Assembly (NCBI RefSeq): GCF_000002075.1 | Contig: NW_004797628.1 | Span: forward strand, 339,682-403,681 | Direction: 5' to 3' | DNA length: 64,000 nucleotides | From: Aplysia californica | Lineage: Eukaryota; Mollusca; Gastropoda; Aplysiida; Aplysiidae | Shown: positions 1-12,178 of the stretch, piece after piece | How the letters are laid out: each line of letters begins with the position of its first letter | How positions within the stretch are numbered: the stretch's first letter is position 1 | Notes under the pieces: generated by a model | What the model was told of the DNA's origin: nothing | Database searches by the model: none | Seen by the model: only the letters and a program-made list of their open reading frames with translations | Translations under genes and position numbers: made by a program

Positions 1-985
1 GGGGGGTATAGGGCCTACGATACCCCTCTTTGAAAGGGTAGTTTGGGATGAAAAAATTAAGTAGATCAAATTCTGATTAAAGTGATGCCAACCTATAGAT
101 CTATGTCTCACGGCATTTGTGCCTATTAAAGGCACAGGATTTTTTAATAATTTTTTTTTTGAGAGACAGAAGCTGGGCCTATAGATCTAATCTTATTCAT
201 GTACATGTCCTAAGGACCCCTTTGATACCATTGTTGGTTTTGACAATTTAAATGTTGTTTGCTTTTTTCTTGGGATATTCCGGTTTTGACCCCATCGTTT
301 ACTATACTTCCCAGCTGTAATCCTACCCCTAACCCATATAAAGTTACTATTGATATTTCATTACTTTTTAGAGCCAAAGCCGTATACTGTCATTTGTTCA
401 GCCGGTAAAAAAAAACGCCCTAATAACTTAAGCAGGAAAGCTTTATACCTATAGTATTCTTTTTTTTTGGGGGGGGTGAAATATTTTCATTATAGGCCTA
501 TAATTGGGTATAATATATTTTTTGTTGCTTTTTTTTCTTACAAAGAGTTACAAAGCCGGTTTGTAAGAATGCTGCTCCACAATAAGAACGAGGCCTAGGC
601 ACTCTACTAAGCAATACCCTGGGTGTTGAGCATGGATTTTGGAAGAAGGAAAGTAATATTTTAGGAGGTCATTTTATTATTGGAAGTGATTATAACAGGC
701 CTAGATAATGAGTCTCTGATAATGATAATATGGAGGGATAACTCACGATGAAAAGTAAGCCCTAATATTGATACTGGGCCTAGGCTTTCTTGGCCCTATC
801 ACTACTAGCCTATCACTATCAGTGATAAACACAGAATTCAATTCTGTGGTGATAAACTATGATTCAATTGTTGCCCCTTGATTGAGCCGAGCACACAGAA
901 TTCTACACTTAGTGTAGAATTCTGTGGCCGAGCATAACTTCTAGCAATGATGGTTATACGTTATGTACTATCATTGCTTTGCTTC
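1..985. other. Non-coding stretch upstream of WDR12
   Basis: No coding exon is recognised. The stretch is AT-rich with short homopolymers and a pair of palindromes near its right end (listed separately). The short reading frames here show no conserved motif or usable splice context. Confidence 0.5.
830..926. repeat. Pair of CACAGAATTC palindromes
   Basis: Two inverted repeats lie 45 bases apart. The first (830-848) has CACAGAAT arms. The second (894-926) is a perfect hairpin with 16-base arms CACAGAATTCTACACT around one central base. The same arm recurs at 2059-2071 inside a transposon copy and as hairpins at 6053-6099, 6552-6598 and 7375-7418. This suggests a small mobile or spreading palindrome rather than chance. 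Confidence 0.7.
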
Positions 986-1234
986 TAGTGATGGGCCGAT
1001 ACCACAATTTAGGTATCGATGTCGATACCTAGTACTTTTTCAAGGTATGGATACCAACACCTGGATACCTTATGCTATTTGTAACACACGCCGGGGGCAA
1101 GGAGTACTGTATTGTACTCCTTGGCCGGGGGTAATAAGTAAAGACAAAAATACAACTATACTTTTCCAAGTATTTAGGTAATCGTGTCTAGACAAGTTGT
1201 GACTATTTAGCTGAGACTCAAACAAAAATTATTT

Positions 1235-1240
<6 letters not shown>

Positions 1241-1318
<78 letters not shown>
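1241..1318. repeat. (GA)n microsatellite
   Basis: About 39 uninterrupted GA dinucleotides, inside the hAT-like element upstream of WDR12. Confidence 0.95.
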
Positions 1319-1322
<4 letters not shown>

Positions 1323-1702
1323 AATATCCAAATATGAGAATAAAAACAAAAACTAACTAAAGTGTGGGAGGAAAGTCAACTTTGCAGAAAATGTTAGTAC
1401 TGTATTGGAAAATAAAAACACAAGAGTTCTAAAAAGGCAATTCAATTTACCCGATTTTTAGCAACTTTAAATTAGACCAATGAAGATAAATCAGGGTTGT
1501 CAGTGAGGATTTTGCAAAATCACTAGATAGATTTCATGAAAAACTTCTCTCTTTTTGTTAAAAAAATCACTAGATTCATTTAAAACGCTTGCCCCCTACG
1601 GAAACTTATCAGTTTTGATACCCAAAAAATTCTCAAGGCCCAAGTCACTTGCTTTGGCAGCCCTGGGATAAATAACACATATGTATCAATGTTTAGTGCA
1701 GG

Positions 1703-2223
1703 CAAAGATAGTACATAACGAGATGGGCCACTTTTCTCGTTGAGCCAATTAAAAAAGTGTCCTCAAAATTTGGTGGCGCCCTCTTCACAAAAGTGCACTC
1801 TTTGCGAACAGAGTTAGCCTACCCTACTTGAGTTTTAAAAAATCAAAGTGAAACTAACAAGTTTTGGGATACATTTCGGAAGAACGCTTTTTTTTAATGG
1901 TTACGCTGACAAAAAACCTCTTCCGGAGGAAAGGGTGATGGTTTTCTTCGTTTAATTTGACTTTAGAATGAAAGGCGAGAGGTCATTAAAATTTAAAAAA
2001 CCTAAAACTCCGCACTGAACGTACCCGAACTGCTGATGAACAGCACGACCTGGACGTGTAGAATTCTGTGATCTGCGCACACAAGGAGGTGCTATTCCTA
2101 TTCTTCTTCTGGAAGAACGAAAGAGAGCTTCAAAACAGACTGCAGCGCCATCTGAAGCAAAGAGCATACTTCCTGCGGACACTTTTTTGGCTGAGTGGCC
2201 CATCTTGTTATTTACTATCTTTG
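1703..2223. mobile_element. P-like non-autonomous DNA transposon, copy 1
   Basis: A 521-bp element with terminal inverted repeats of about 28 bases beginning CAAAGATAGTACATAACGAG. It is flanked by an exact 7-bp duplication GTGCAGG (1696-1702 and 2224-2230). The same family lies just downstream (2281-2773) with a different 7-bp duplication, which confirms the ends. The CA start, the AT-rich first 15 bases followed by GATGGGCC, and the 7-8 bp duplication recall the P superfamily; this is an inference. It has no transposase. Copy 1 carries an extra short segment near 2045-2072 that contains the GTAGAATTCTGTG arm found in palindromes elsewhere in the window. Confidence 0.8.
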
Positions 2224-2280
2224 GTGCAGGTATCGGTACTGATACCGATACCTATAGATATCTAAGTTACTATCTTTGTC

Positions 2281-2773
2281 CAATGATAGTACATAACAAG
2301 ATGGGCCACTTCTCTCTTTGAGCCATTTAAAAAAGTGTCCTCAAAATTTGGTGGCGCCCTCTTCACAAAAGCGCACTTTTGCGAACAGAGTTACCCTACT
2401 TGAGTTTTAAAAAATGAAAGTGAAACTAGCAAGTTTTGGGATAAATTACGGAAGAAAACGTTTTTAAAATGGTTACGCTGACAAAAAACCTCTTCCGGAG
2501 AAAAGGGTGATGGTTTTCTTCGATTAATTTGACTTTAGAATGAAAGGCGAGAGGTCATTAAAACAAAAAACCCTAAAACTCCGCACTGAACGTACCCGAA
2601 CTGCTGATGAACAGCAGTCGATCTGCGCACGCAAGGACGTGTTATTCCTATTCTTCTTCTGGAAAAACGAAAGAGAGCTTCAAAACAGACTGCAGCGCCA
2701 TCTGAAGCAAAGAGCATACTTCCTGCGGACACTTTTTTGGCTGAGTGGCCCATCTTGTTATTCACTATCTTTG
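2281..2773. mobile_element. P-like non-autonomous DNA transposon, copy 2
   Basis: A 493-bp sister of the element at 1703-2223, in the same orientation and highly similar throughout. The 7-bp duplication is CTTTGTC (2274-2280 and 2774-2780). It was inserted independently, because its target site differs from copy 1. It sits about 90 bases upstream of the WDR12 start codon, so it probably contributes to the promoter region. Confidence 0.8.
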
Positions 2774-2861
2774 CTTTGTCTAAGTATCGAGTATCTAGTA
2801 TCGATACCTGCCATCACTAATAACTTCCCCTTCACAAGAGAGAGTTCCGCGAGAGAGATCA

Positions 2862-2938
2862 ATGATCATGGCCGAACCCATGGCGAGCATGGAACACCAA
2901 CAGCATTTACAAATCACCTTTTTCACAAAGCAAGCTCA
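2862..2938 (+). CDS. WDR12: WDR12 exon 1 (start of NLE domain)
   Basis: Starts [14 protein letters not shown] and continues [10 protein letters not shown], matching the first beta strand of the NLE domain. The donor is GTAAGT at 2939. Three further in-frame ATGs (2868, 2880, 2889) could serve as the start. It lies 42 bases after the end of a DNA transposon. Confidence 0.88.
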
Positions 2939-5900
2939 GTAAGTTACTTGGTCTATTTTTTGTTTGTTTTTTGTTTGTTTTGTTTTTTTACAGATGTATA
3001 AATGTTGGTATAATTTTATCACTCAGTGAACATACGGTTGTTTCTTTCTTCGAGCTGTACAACTTAACTTTTAGTAGTTTTAGTTTTAGGCCAGGCTGGC
3101 TAATAAGGCTAAAGTAGGCACTTGGATAAAAATTTCAAAGCTTTCAAATTGCTTTAAAAACAATACCAATGCAAAGAGCTCAGTGACACGATTCCAACGC
3201 TACCTTAGTTATTGCTCTATGTTGAACCGTTTTTGAGATATTGCATTTTAAAGATCTTTTCGAGGGGATAACATCTATATAGAAAAAAAAGGCAATTTTT
3301 GTGATCGAAACAGCAAGGACAATAAGGGAAATGTAAGCTGCTTCAATATGCTGCTGCGTACATGCTAAAACCAAACATTTTCTGAAACCTTGTGATATTG
3401 AGGACAAAATAACAGTCAGACGATATTTTTAAAATATGTCGTGGTGGGTAATATTGGGTAATATTATGTAACACTGTGTTGTGTAACGTGACCGCATCGT
3501 CCTGCGGTCAATATATTTTGCCATAACTTTCTTATAAATTAAGCTACATCAATAATTGAGGTATCATTTTGAAGGTCTTTTTAAGGCCTTTCTTTTGGAA
3601 CATCTACAGATCAAATATCAGTAGAATTAACAAAAAACTGATTAAAAAATATAATATATTTTAACAAAACAGCTGGTCGCCTAAAATAAGATGAGCATAG
3701 AAGTTTTTAAAGTTAACATTTGTGTCTACAGCTGCTGCAAACTAGTGTTTTTTAGTCTACCTTAATTCATGATAATACTGTTTTTTAAATTCATTTTGCA
3801 TGTTATTGTTAGAATGTTTCTTTCATGTTTTAATTTGTCATGTAAATGATCAATTACTCTGTCTTTATCTTTGATTTCTCTTTTACATCTTTAACTCATG
3901 AGATTGCCCTGTAAGTTAAACAATAGTCTCTTCTAATTTTATTACTTCAGTTTGTTCAGCAAGTTTTTCATTATATTTTTATTGTGTTTATTTAAATGTT
4001 CAACTTCTTCAAAGACAATTAGTTGTGAAATATGACATGTTTTTTGAAGCACGCAATTGTGTCACAATACTTATTTATTCTTTCTTTATTTCTGGCAATT
4101 GTTTAGTTCACCCAGTCTGCCAACTTGATATTGTTAAATTAATGTCAATTTTTTTTTTCTTGTCTGCAACAAATGCTTTCTTAAGTGCTCAATTTTTTTG
4201 CAACTTGTTCAAACAAGTTTTTCTGTGAATTCGACCAACTCCGCAAGCATTTCTGGATTTTAATTAAAGTCAGGATTTATTCTGGTGAGCTGTCAATAAA
4301 TCCAATGGAACAGTGGCAGGTTGTGATCAGGGGCTGTGGAAAGAAAAAAAAAAGCAAAGCAATGAATTCATCAATGAAGTAAATAAATTCATTTGTGAGC
4401 AGTGGATGGAAATTTGACATTTTCACACTACAACTCTAGTAAAGGGAGAGTGTAGATGACTAGACAAGAGAAAAAACATCTTCTAATAAACATGTATCTT
4501 AAAACAAACTGGACAAAGTACATGAAAATTTAAAGAGATATTTAAATAACAAGCACACACAAAAACAATTAAGAAGAAAAAATATTTAAAGACAATATAA
4601 GCACACAAAAGAAGTAAAAACTTGCGTGAAATCGATGGTCTAACAGTGAGAGTAACACAGAAACAAAACAAGGCCAAGGCTGTTACATTTCCCTCCCCCC
4701 ACCCAAGACTCCTTACTGATTGTTACATGGTGCAAATTCATAAAAATTATACAACAGTGATACATATTACATTCCAAAATTTAAAATGAATCATATCTTC
4801 TACTATAAAACATTCTTCAATGCCGTTTAAGAGGTAATAAACGCCAACAACACACGTTAGCGTGGGTTAAGTTCGCTTTCCGCAATGGCCGCCATGACCT
4901 CCCGGTTCACGCTCAGCAGCGCGATCGATAATAGGTCATGCCCATTCATGGAGAGTGACCTATTTAAATTAGGGCTCACACGCTTATGCCTCAACGTACA
5001 ACATTGAAATTAACAAATAAAAGAGATAAAAGGTTGAAGAAAAGACTGTGAGGAGTACCTAAAAAAAAAAAGATATACTCTTTAAATATAAAGGCTTGAA
5101 CTTACCTTATTTTTAACTCCTTGTAACTCCGAACACACACAACCGATCCCGAAGTGGAAAACGCCATAATACGCGCCTTTCTTTCCTCTTTAATTTGATA
5201 GGCGGAAGTAATCCATAAATTGAAAAGAACACTATAAACGAAACAAAACAAATAGGTACCCCCCTCACGGGGCCCGATTTCTGACACAAAACGCGGCGGC
5301 CGCAGGTGAACGAAAATCTCGGGCCGCGCGGGCCGATATCCAAGTGCCTAGCTAAAGGCTAAAAGCGCTTGCTAAGGCTAAGACTAAGCCAAGCTCGGTG
5401 CTTTTTCGCATATTCGGTAGCTTAGTGGCTTAGTTAGCCTTAGTTCCCACCCCCCTTATTTGAGCCTAAAGATCTAGATCTAGCTGGATCTAGAGATCTA
5501 GACTATGTTTGATGCGCGGCAAGCTAAGTAAGATATCGGGAGGACTTCTGTGTAACGAGCGACCACTATGACATGAGACAGTAGAACAGAATTGAGGGCT
5601 AGGGGTAGGGGTAACATGCCGTTAAACGTAGAAAAGATGCATCTTTCTGATTGGCTGCTAATTTTAGTGGAAGTGGCTATTCTCATCCGGGGTGAGAATA
5701 GAAAAACGATCTGAAAGTGGCTATTCTCACTCGCCCGGAAGTTCTCGCAAGATCTACTCCTCCCCTCTTCTCTCTCTCTGTGTCTCTTTCTGAATACTGT
5801 CTATCGGTGTGGACGATCAAATTGACCAAAACAAAGTTAAAAAATGATGTTAGAACACAAAAGTAAATTAATTTGGTTGTCTACAAAGATGCTACGGCTA

Positions 5901-6429
5901 TTTAACTTTTCGAATCGAGCCGAAATACGCGGGTCGCCATTTGGTTTTGTTCTCTCTCTTTCTCTCTCTCACTCTCTCTCTCCACTGCCCACAGACAAAA
6001 TTGTACGCTTTTAGTAGGACAAGTACAGTTGTAATGGAATGTTTGTTCACAGCACAGAATTCTACAATTTTTCTGTTATCACAGTGTAGAATTCTGTGGT
6101 TTAGGGTGAACGCAAAATTTGTTGGCCTAGATCTAGGCTATAACGGTGAACGCGCACCGGGTGAGAATAGCCAGAAGACTCGCCTGCACTATTCTCATTC
6201 CGGGTGAGAATAGAGGTGGCCAAACGATCTACCTCTCACCCCGGGTGAGACTTGCCAGCCTGAGCGTAGTCTATTCTCACCCAGTGCGAAACAAGACCTG
6301 CTTTTCCTCATTTTGGAATACTGTCTATCGGTGTGGATGATCAAATTGATAAAAGCCAAGAAAAAATTACGTTATAGCACAAAAGTAAGCTAATTTGATC
6401 GTCTTTGACCGGAAATTCTCGCGCTACTC

Positions 6430-6478
<49 letters not shown>

Positions 6479-8933
6479 CTGCCCACAGACAAAATTGTAC
6501 GCTTTTTAAGCTTTTAGTAGGCTACAGTTGTAATGGAACGTTTGTTCACGGCACAGAATTCTACAATTTTTCTATTATCACAGTGTAGAATTTTGTGGTA
6601 TAGGGTGAACACAAAATTTGTCATCACTCTCTGAGATACCCACATGGAACGACATGTTTTCAGTAACATTTCGGATTTCCTAGATCTAGATCTAGATATG
6701 TATATATATATATATAGATTCTAGATCTAGTCTAGATTAGATTTAGAAATGGAAGTGGCTATTCTCACCCGGGGTGAGAATAAAAATACGATCTACCTCT
6801 CACCCCGGGTGAGACTTGCCAGCGTAGTCTATTCTCACCCGGTGTGAAACTAGACCTGTTTTTCCTAATTTTGGAATACTGTCTATCGGTGTGGATGATC
6901 AAATTGATAAAAGCCAAGAAAAAATTATGTTATAGCACAAAAGTAAGCTAATTTGATCGTCTTCAAAGATGCTATGGCTATTTCACTTTTCGAATCGAGC
7001 CGAACTACGCGGGTCGCCATTTTGTTTTGCCCGGAAGTTCTCGCAAGATCTACTCCTCCCCTCCTTCTCTCTCTCTGTCTCTTTCTGAATACTGTCTATC
7101 GGTGTGGACGATCAAATTGACCAAAACAAAGTTTAAAAATTATGTTAAAAAACAAAACAAAATTAATTTGGTTGTCTACAAAGATGCTACGGCTATTTAA
7201 CTTTCCAAATCGAGCCGAACTACGCGGGTAGCCATTTTGTTTTGCCTCGAAGTTCTCGCACTACTCCTCTCTCTCTCTCTCTTTCTCTCTCTCCACTGCC
7301 CACAGACAAAATTGCACGCTTTTAGGCTAACACTAACAGTAGTAACTTAATAGATCTAGAACGTTTGTTCACAGCACAGAATTCTATAATTCTGTTATCA
7401 CAGTGTAGAATTCTGTGGTTCAGGGTGAACGCTTCACTGGTTGGCCAAGGCTATAATGGTGCACGCCCACCGGGTGAGAATAGCCAAAAGACTCGCCTGC
7501 GCTATACTCACCCCGGGTGAGAATAGAGGTGGCCTTTAGAAATCTAGATTCTAGATCTAGATAGTAGGCCTACTTGGACATGATGGAAGACCGCACGGAA
7601 ATTGACGTAAAGACACAGGAGGATTAAATCTAGATTTGTTCTAGATCTAGATATCTTCTAGATCTAGATATCTAATTCTAGATCTACCACCCCTCCTGCA
7701 TTTTTAATCACTAATATATTTAAAAAGAGAAAGAAAAAAAAACTTCAATGCAGCTCTACAAATTAGGCCTATAATTTATGCGACTGTTGGTCAGTCGGGG
7801 GGAGGAGAAGAGAAGAAAAAAACTGACCGGGATCGAACCGCTCCAAAAATAATTGCACGACTTCCGACACAGACGCGCTGTCTATTCAGCCATCAGAACT
7901 TCCGAGAGAAAGGTGTAGATTAAGCACCATATACATAGACACTTCCATCTTTGATGCCATGCGGTTGGCTATACTTAGATGTAGTCACGTAATCGGAGGG
8001 GTATACTGGTCTGACAAGATGGGTGCCTTACCTAAAAATAGTTTGCGTCCTTTCTACGTTTAATCGCATGTGTAGGGTTAGGGTTAGGCCTCTTCTTTAT
8101 TTTGTTCGATGTGATGGTCGCTCGTTAGGGAAGTCCTTCCAAGATATCAAACCTCTAACAAGGGGTGCCCACATACGCGATCGGGTCGGGTCGGGCCCAT
8201 CGGGTAGATCTAGATTCTAGATCTGGAAGGACTTCCGTAACGAGCGACCACCCCAACAAACACAAAATAGAAGAGACCTAGATCTAACCCTAACCCTAAC
8301 CCTAACCCTAACCCTAACCCTAACCCTAACCCAAACCCTCACCCTAACCCAAACCCTACCCCTAGATCTACCCCTACCCCTACCCCTCTATTCTACTCTC
8401 TCATAGTGGTCGCTCGTTACGGAAGTCCTCCCCTAGATCTAGATCTAGTCAGGACTTGCCAAATTGAGGGCGCAAAACGGCCATCGTGGCACAAACCGAT
8501 CGTCTGGGTCGGTGACCTACTAAAACAAACGCATTGGCATTTGTTTTGAGGCCTGCGAATCGCCCGCGATCGGGTGGTTTGCAGCCAATCACAACAAGGC
8601 CGAGTCACGTGTCCATTTTGACCCATGAATACATAAGTAGGTACTCTGGGAATTCCCAGTTTCGATCTCACGCCTTTGACCGTCTTCTCACTTCTCACAG
8701 CGGGTTTGGAGCGCTCATAGGCCTAGAGGAAAAAGGAAACGAATAAGGAGAAGGAGGAGGAGCACTACAGAGGGAGGGTGGTGAGAGTGACAGGGAGGGA
8801 GAGAGAATAAGTTGAGACATATATTTACAGAGACCTAGATCTATGTAAACAGATCTAGGTCTCTGTTGTGGGAAGTGAGAAATAGACAAGAAAGGAGAGA
8901 GACACTAAAGCAAGCAAGCAAGCACTCACGCAC

Positions 8934-8990
<57 letters not shown>

Positions 8991-11900
8991 AGACAGAGAG
9001 AGTAAGTGCAGGAAGTCCAAGAGTATCATAGACCTATTTTACGTATTCATGGGTCAAAGGTTCAGCCAATCGTAGTCCGGTTTGCGCCCTCTGTGTAGTG
9101 GCATGTAAGTTAAAGGTTTCTCTACTTTAACGTCCAGGTCGTCTTGTTCAATCGCGGCGGGGTTGTAGTGTGCATTGAAACTACAAGGAAGCAACCCGAC
9201 CCGACCTGATCGCGTATGTGGGCGCCCCCTATAATAACTGCAAAACATCAAATGATGGTAAAATTCAGGGGGGCGTGCCCCCTTGAACACCCCCACCATA
9301 TTTTTATTCGTAGTGGTTATCCGTAATTGTGCGAACAACTCTGTCTAGTTATCCGTACAACATCATTCCGTACAATTGTGCAGACAACTCTGTCTTGTTA
9401 TCCGTACAACATTCTACACACAATTGCTACACAGTTGTATGAATAATTGCTACAGCTATCCGTACAATAATAGTAGGACTACATGCTCACAGGCCTAGAT
9501 CTACATGTTGTCTCGGTAGATCTAAAAATCTAGATCTAGATTCTAGATCAGTGTTTCCAATAGTGAACTAGGCTTATTTTTACCAAACAACCTCCAAAAT
9601 TCGAAACCGTGCAGTAAAAACATTTAAGCTTAATCTACCTCATTCTGTTGATAGTTCTGATGGCCGAAATGACAGCGTGTCTGCATTTGAAGAAGTATAT
9701 GTTATGAGTGTGGGTTCAAATCCCGGTTCCGCAATTTAGATAGTTTTTTTTTGGGGGGGGGGGGGGGGTTCCTTCTCTCGCCTCCCCCGACTGACCAACA
9801 ATTGTTTTCCCATAACTGTTTGTTTTGACTTCAAAGATTTCCACTCATGATTTTGTGTAAAAACAAAGAAACACAATAGATCCTAGTCATAATAATAGAT
9901 CTACTTTATATATATATATAGGCCTACACAGTCAAACCTGTGTAAGACGGCCACCCATTGTCAAGGAGAAAAGTGGCCGTATAAGACAGGTGGCCGTCTT
10001 AGGCAGGACTGATCCAAGATAAAGAAAACAAACCATTCCCATCTGAGGTCCCAATCGAAAGTAGCTCCATTGTTGTTGTCTTTTTGTGATGTTGTTGTTG
10101 TTGGTTTGTATTTCGTTTGTTATTTTAATTTTGTTGCTGATTTTGCACAATGGTGACAATAAAACCAAATGTATCAGATACGGAAGACCGAGTGCCATGT
10201 TAAAACAAACACCTGGGTCGCCACCACTCAGAGAAGGAGGGACGCTTCTGTAACAAGTTCATGTTGACGTCCTTTGTTACTTTGTTACAGACTGGGTAAA
10301 CAGTGACCACTCATCTCACTTACAATTTGTGTATGAGTTCTGGGCGGGGCTTATGGGTTATGAGGGATCACATGCTTACCTCACCAGCAGCTGAAAATTG
10401 GTAGCTATTGGTCAACAGTGGGAGGGGCCTACTCAACATGATCAGTTGGAGGGACTACCTAACAACAACGACAGGTGATTGAATTATGACGGCTCGCCCA
10501 CAACGCCAGGGGCCAATGCACAATTCATGACAAAACGTAATGGAGTCACTAAGGTGACCGTCTAAGACAGGTATTATTGCTTAGTATGATAGTGGTTGTG
10601 TGTTAAATTATGGTGGCCGCGGCCGCGTTGGACAGGTGCCCGTTTTACACAGTTAAATTATATAGAAAAAACGCAAGGGGGTAAATGGAAAGTGGCCGTT
10701 TGTACAGGTGGCCGTCTTATAGAGGTGGCCGTCAGGGCAGGTTCGACTGTATTTTAATAGAAGTATAGATCTAGCCTACTTTTCCTTTTAGGCCTACCAA
10801 TTTTGGCCTTGTTAAAGTTATAAATATTGATGCTCAACCCAGAGGAGAACCAACTGGATGACTAGATCTAGTGATCTAGGTTTATTTTTTCCAACGATCT
10901 CCAAAATTGGAATAATTGTTCGAATAACTCGGTCTAGTTATTGGTACAATTGTACTAATAACTGGTTAAGAGTTTACGCACTATTGTACCAATAACCGCA
11001 GCCATTTTTATTAGCCCCCCTGAAACCCCCCTACTATTGGGCTTGGGGTCAAAACCCACAAATAACAATTGTGGGGTGGGAACTACCGAAAAAGCGCCGG
11101 CTAAGCTAAGTAAGGCGCTGAAAAGTACATCTAAGGACTTCTTGGCGCTTGCGGCTAGGAAGTGGCGCATTCTGAGTTCTCACATCGGGTGAGAATAAAG
11201 ATACGATCGACCTCTCACCCCGGGTGAGACTTGCCAACGTTGGCTATTCTCACCCCGTTTTTCCTACTTTCTGAATACTGTCTATGGGCGATAACATAGA
11301 GAACGCCGAAACTTAAGCGGCTGAAGATCACTCGAACAGGCGCCAGTAGGTGTCTGCTTGACTCCACATACAGGGTACCTGAAGCCTAGATCTAGGTATA
11401 AGAAAAATATTACACCACAACACAGCTGGTATTTGTGAAGCATTTATTTGGGGATTTAAAAAAACCTCGAAATTCCTAAAATATTACTTAAAATGTAATT
11501 CCCCTCGGTGACCACACTAATTTGACGACGCTGATTTAAAAAATGTAATTATGTTTTTGTCTACCGTGAAGCCCCAGCTCTGAAATGGCCATTTAAAATT
11601 GTGCCCTGTCCAGTCGGGTGACGTCACGCAAACCGCTCAACCCGAGTTGGCGACGGTGAGACGGCATTGAGAGTTCGCGACCTCAGTGCTTTCTTGTCGC
11701 ATCTACATTTTCACTGTTAAAAAATGGAGATACGACAAGAAAGCACTGAGGTCATGAGTTGACAGCAAGACGCCCTTCCCATTTTTTCGGTGTAATAAGA
11801 ATGTAGTTTGGATTCCGATAAAGCCGACAATGCCGATCCGAGCTTAAAGCAGCCTACAGTCTGCCAGCTCTAAGTGGGGCAAGTTGGAAATCATAAGGGA

Positions 11901-12138
11901 ATTTTTATACCTATCGGCGCTTACTGAGTCGGTCTCCGAACTCAGCGTTCTCTATGTTTTCGCCCTATCGCAGTATCGGTGTGGATTATTAAATTGGTAA
12001 AAAAACAAAGATTCTTAGCTCAAAAGTAAACTAATTTGGTCGTGAACAAAGATGCTACGGCTATTTCACTTTTCGAATCGAGCCGAACTATGCCAGTTGC
12101 CATTTTGTTTTGCCTGGAAGTTCTCACTACTCCTCCCT

Positions 12139-12178
<40 letters not shown>

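Larger units (their letters stand above)
986..2819. mobile_element. hAT-like non-autonomous DNA transposon, outer element of a nest
   Basis: The left end reads TAGTGATGGGCCGATACC and the right end is its imperfect inverse, finishing CCATCACTA. The flanking 8-mers (978-985 TTTGCTTC and 2820-2827 ATAACTTC) match at five of eight positions, so they could be a decayed 8-bp target duplication. Both end types fit the hAT superfamily; this is an inference from end sequence only. The element holds a GA microsatellite and two inserted P-like elements (1703-2223 and 2281-2773). Without them it would be roughly 800 bases. Its right end is 42 bases before the WDR12 start codon. Confidence 0.55.
5678..7527. 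repeat. Cluster of TTCTCACCCGGGGTGAGAA palindromes
   Basis: Near-perfect palindromes of about 20-25 bases occur at 5678-5701, about 6193-6215, 6233-6252, 6750-6781, about 6797-6815 and about 7500-7523. Half-sites (CCGGGTGAGAATAG or CTATTCTCACCC) lie between them at about 5716, 6158, 6276, 6829 and 7468. The same motif recurs at 11180-11255, 56675-56815 and 57538-57592. Spacing is irregular. Confidence 0.8.
5538..8140. mobile_element. TIR element with telomere-like tracts at both ends and an 8-bp target duplication
   Basis: The left end begins GGGAGGACTTCTG and continues TGTAACGAGCGACCA. The right end is the inverse (TGGTCGCTCGTTAGGGAAGT...CC). It is flanked on both sides by the exact 8-mer AAGATATC (5530-5537 and 8141-8148). 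Just inside each end is telomere-like sequence: CTAGGGGTAGGGG at about 5600 and TAGGGTTAGGGTTAGG at about 8072-8088, in the same orientation relative to the + strand. The interior holds an array of TTCTCACC palindromes, repeated 200-bp units and a SINE. No transposase is seen. Members of the same family lie at 8225-8432 and 48333-48415. Confidence 0.7.
8161..9230. mobile_element. 1.07-kb element with long inverted repeats
   Basis: The left end AGGGGTGCCCACATACGCGA is matched in inverse at the right end (cgcgtatgtgggcgccccct, 9211-9230), with GGGTCGGGTCGGG next to it on both sides. A second inverted pair lies further in (GACCCATGAATAC at about 8620 and its inverse at about 9040). The centre has a perfect hairpin (8828-8865). 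The element contains a telomere-like MITE (8225-8432) and a CA microsatellite. No transposase frame was recognised and no clear target duplication was found. Confidence 0.65.

Noticed and set aside
2068-3001. A protein-coding gene made of the similar frames in the duplicated blocks upstream of WDR12
   Set aside because: Both frames fall inside the two P-like MITE copies; the similarity is due to copying, and no transposase motif is present.
8284-8388. A chromosome end or contig end
   Set aside because: The telomere repeats are short, flanked by unique intron sequence on both sides, and lie inside an inverted-repeat element.
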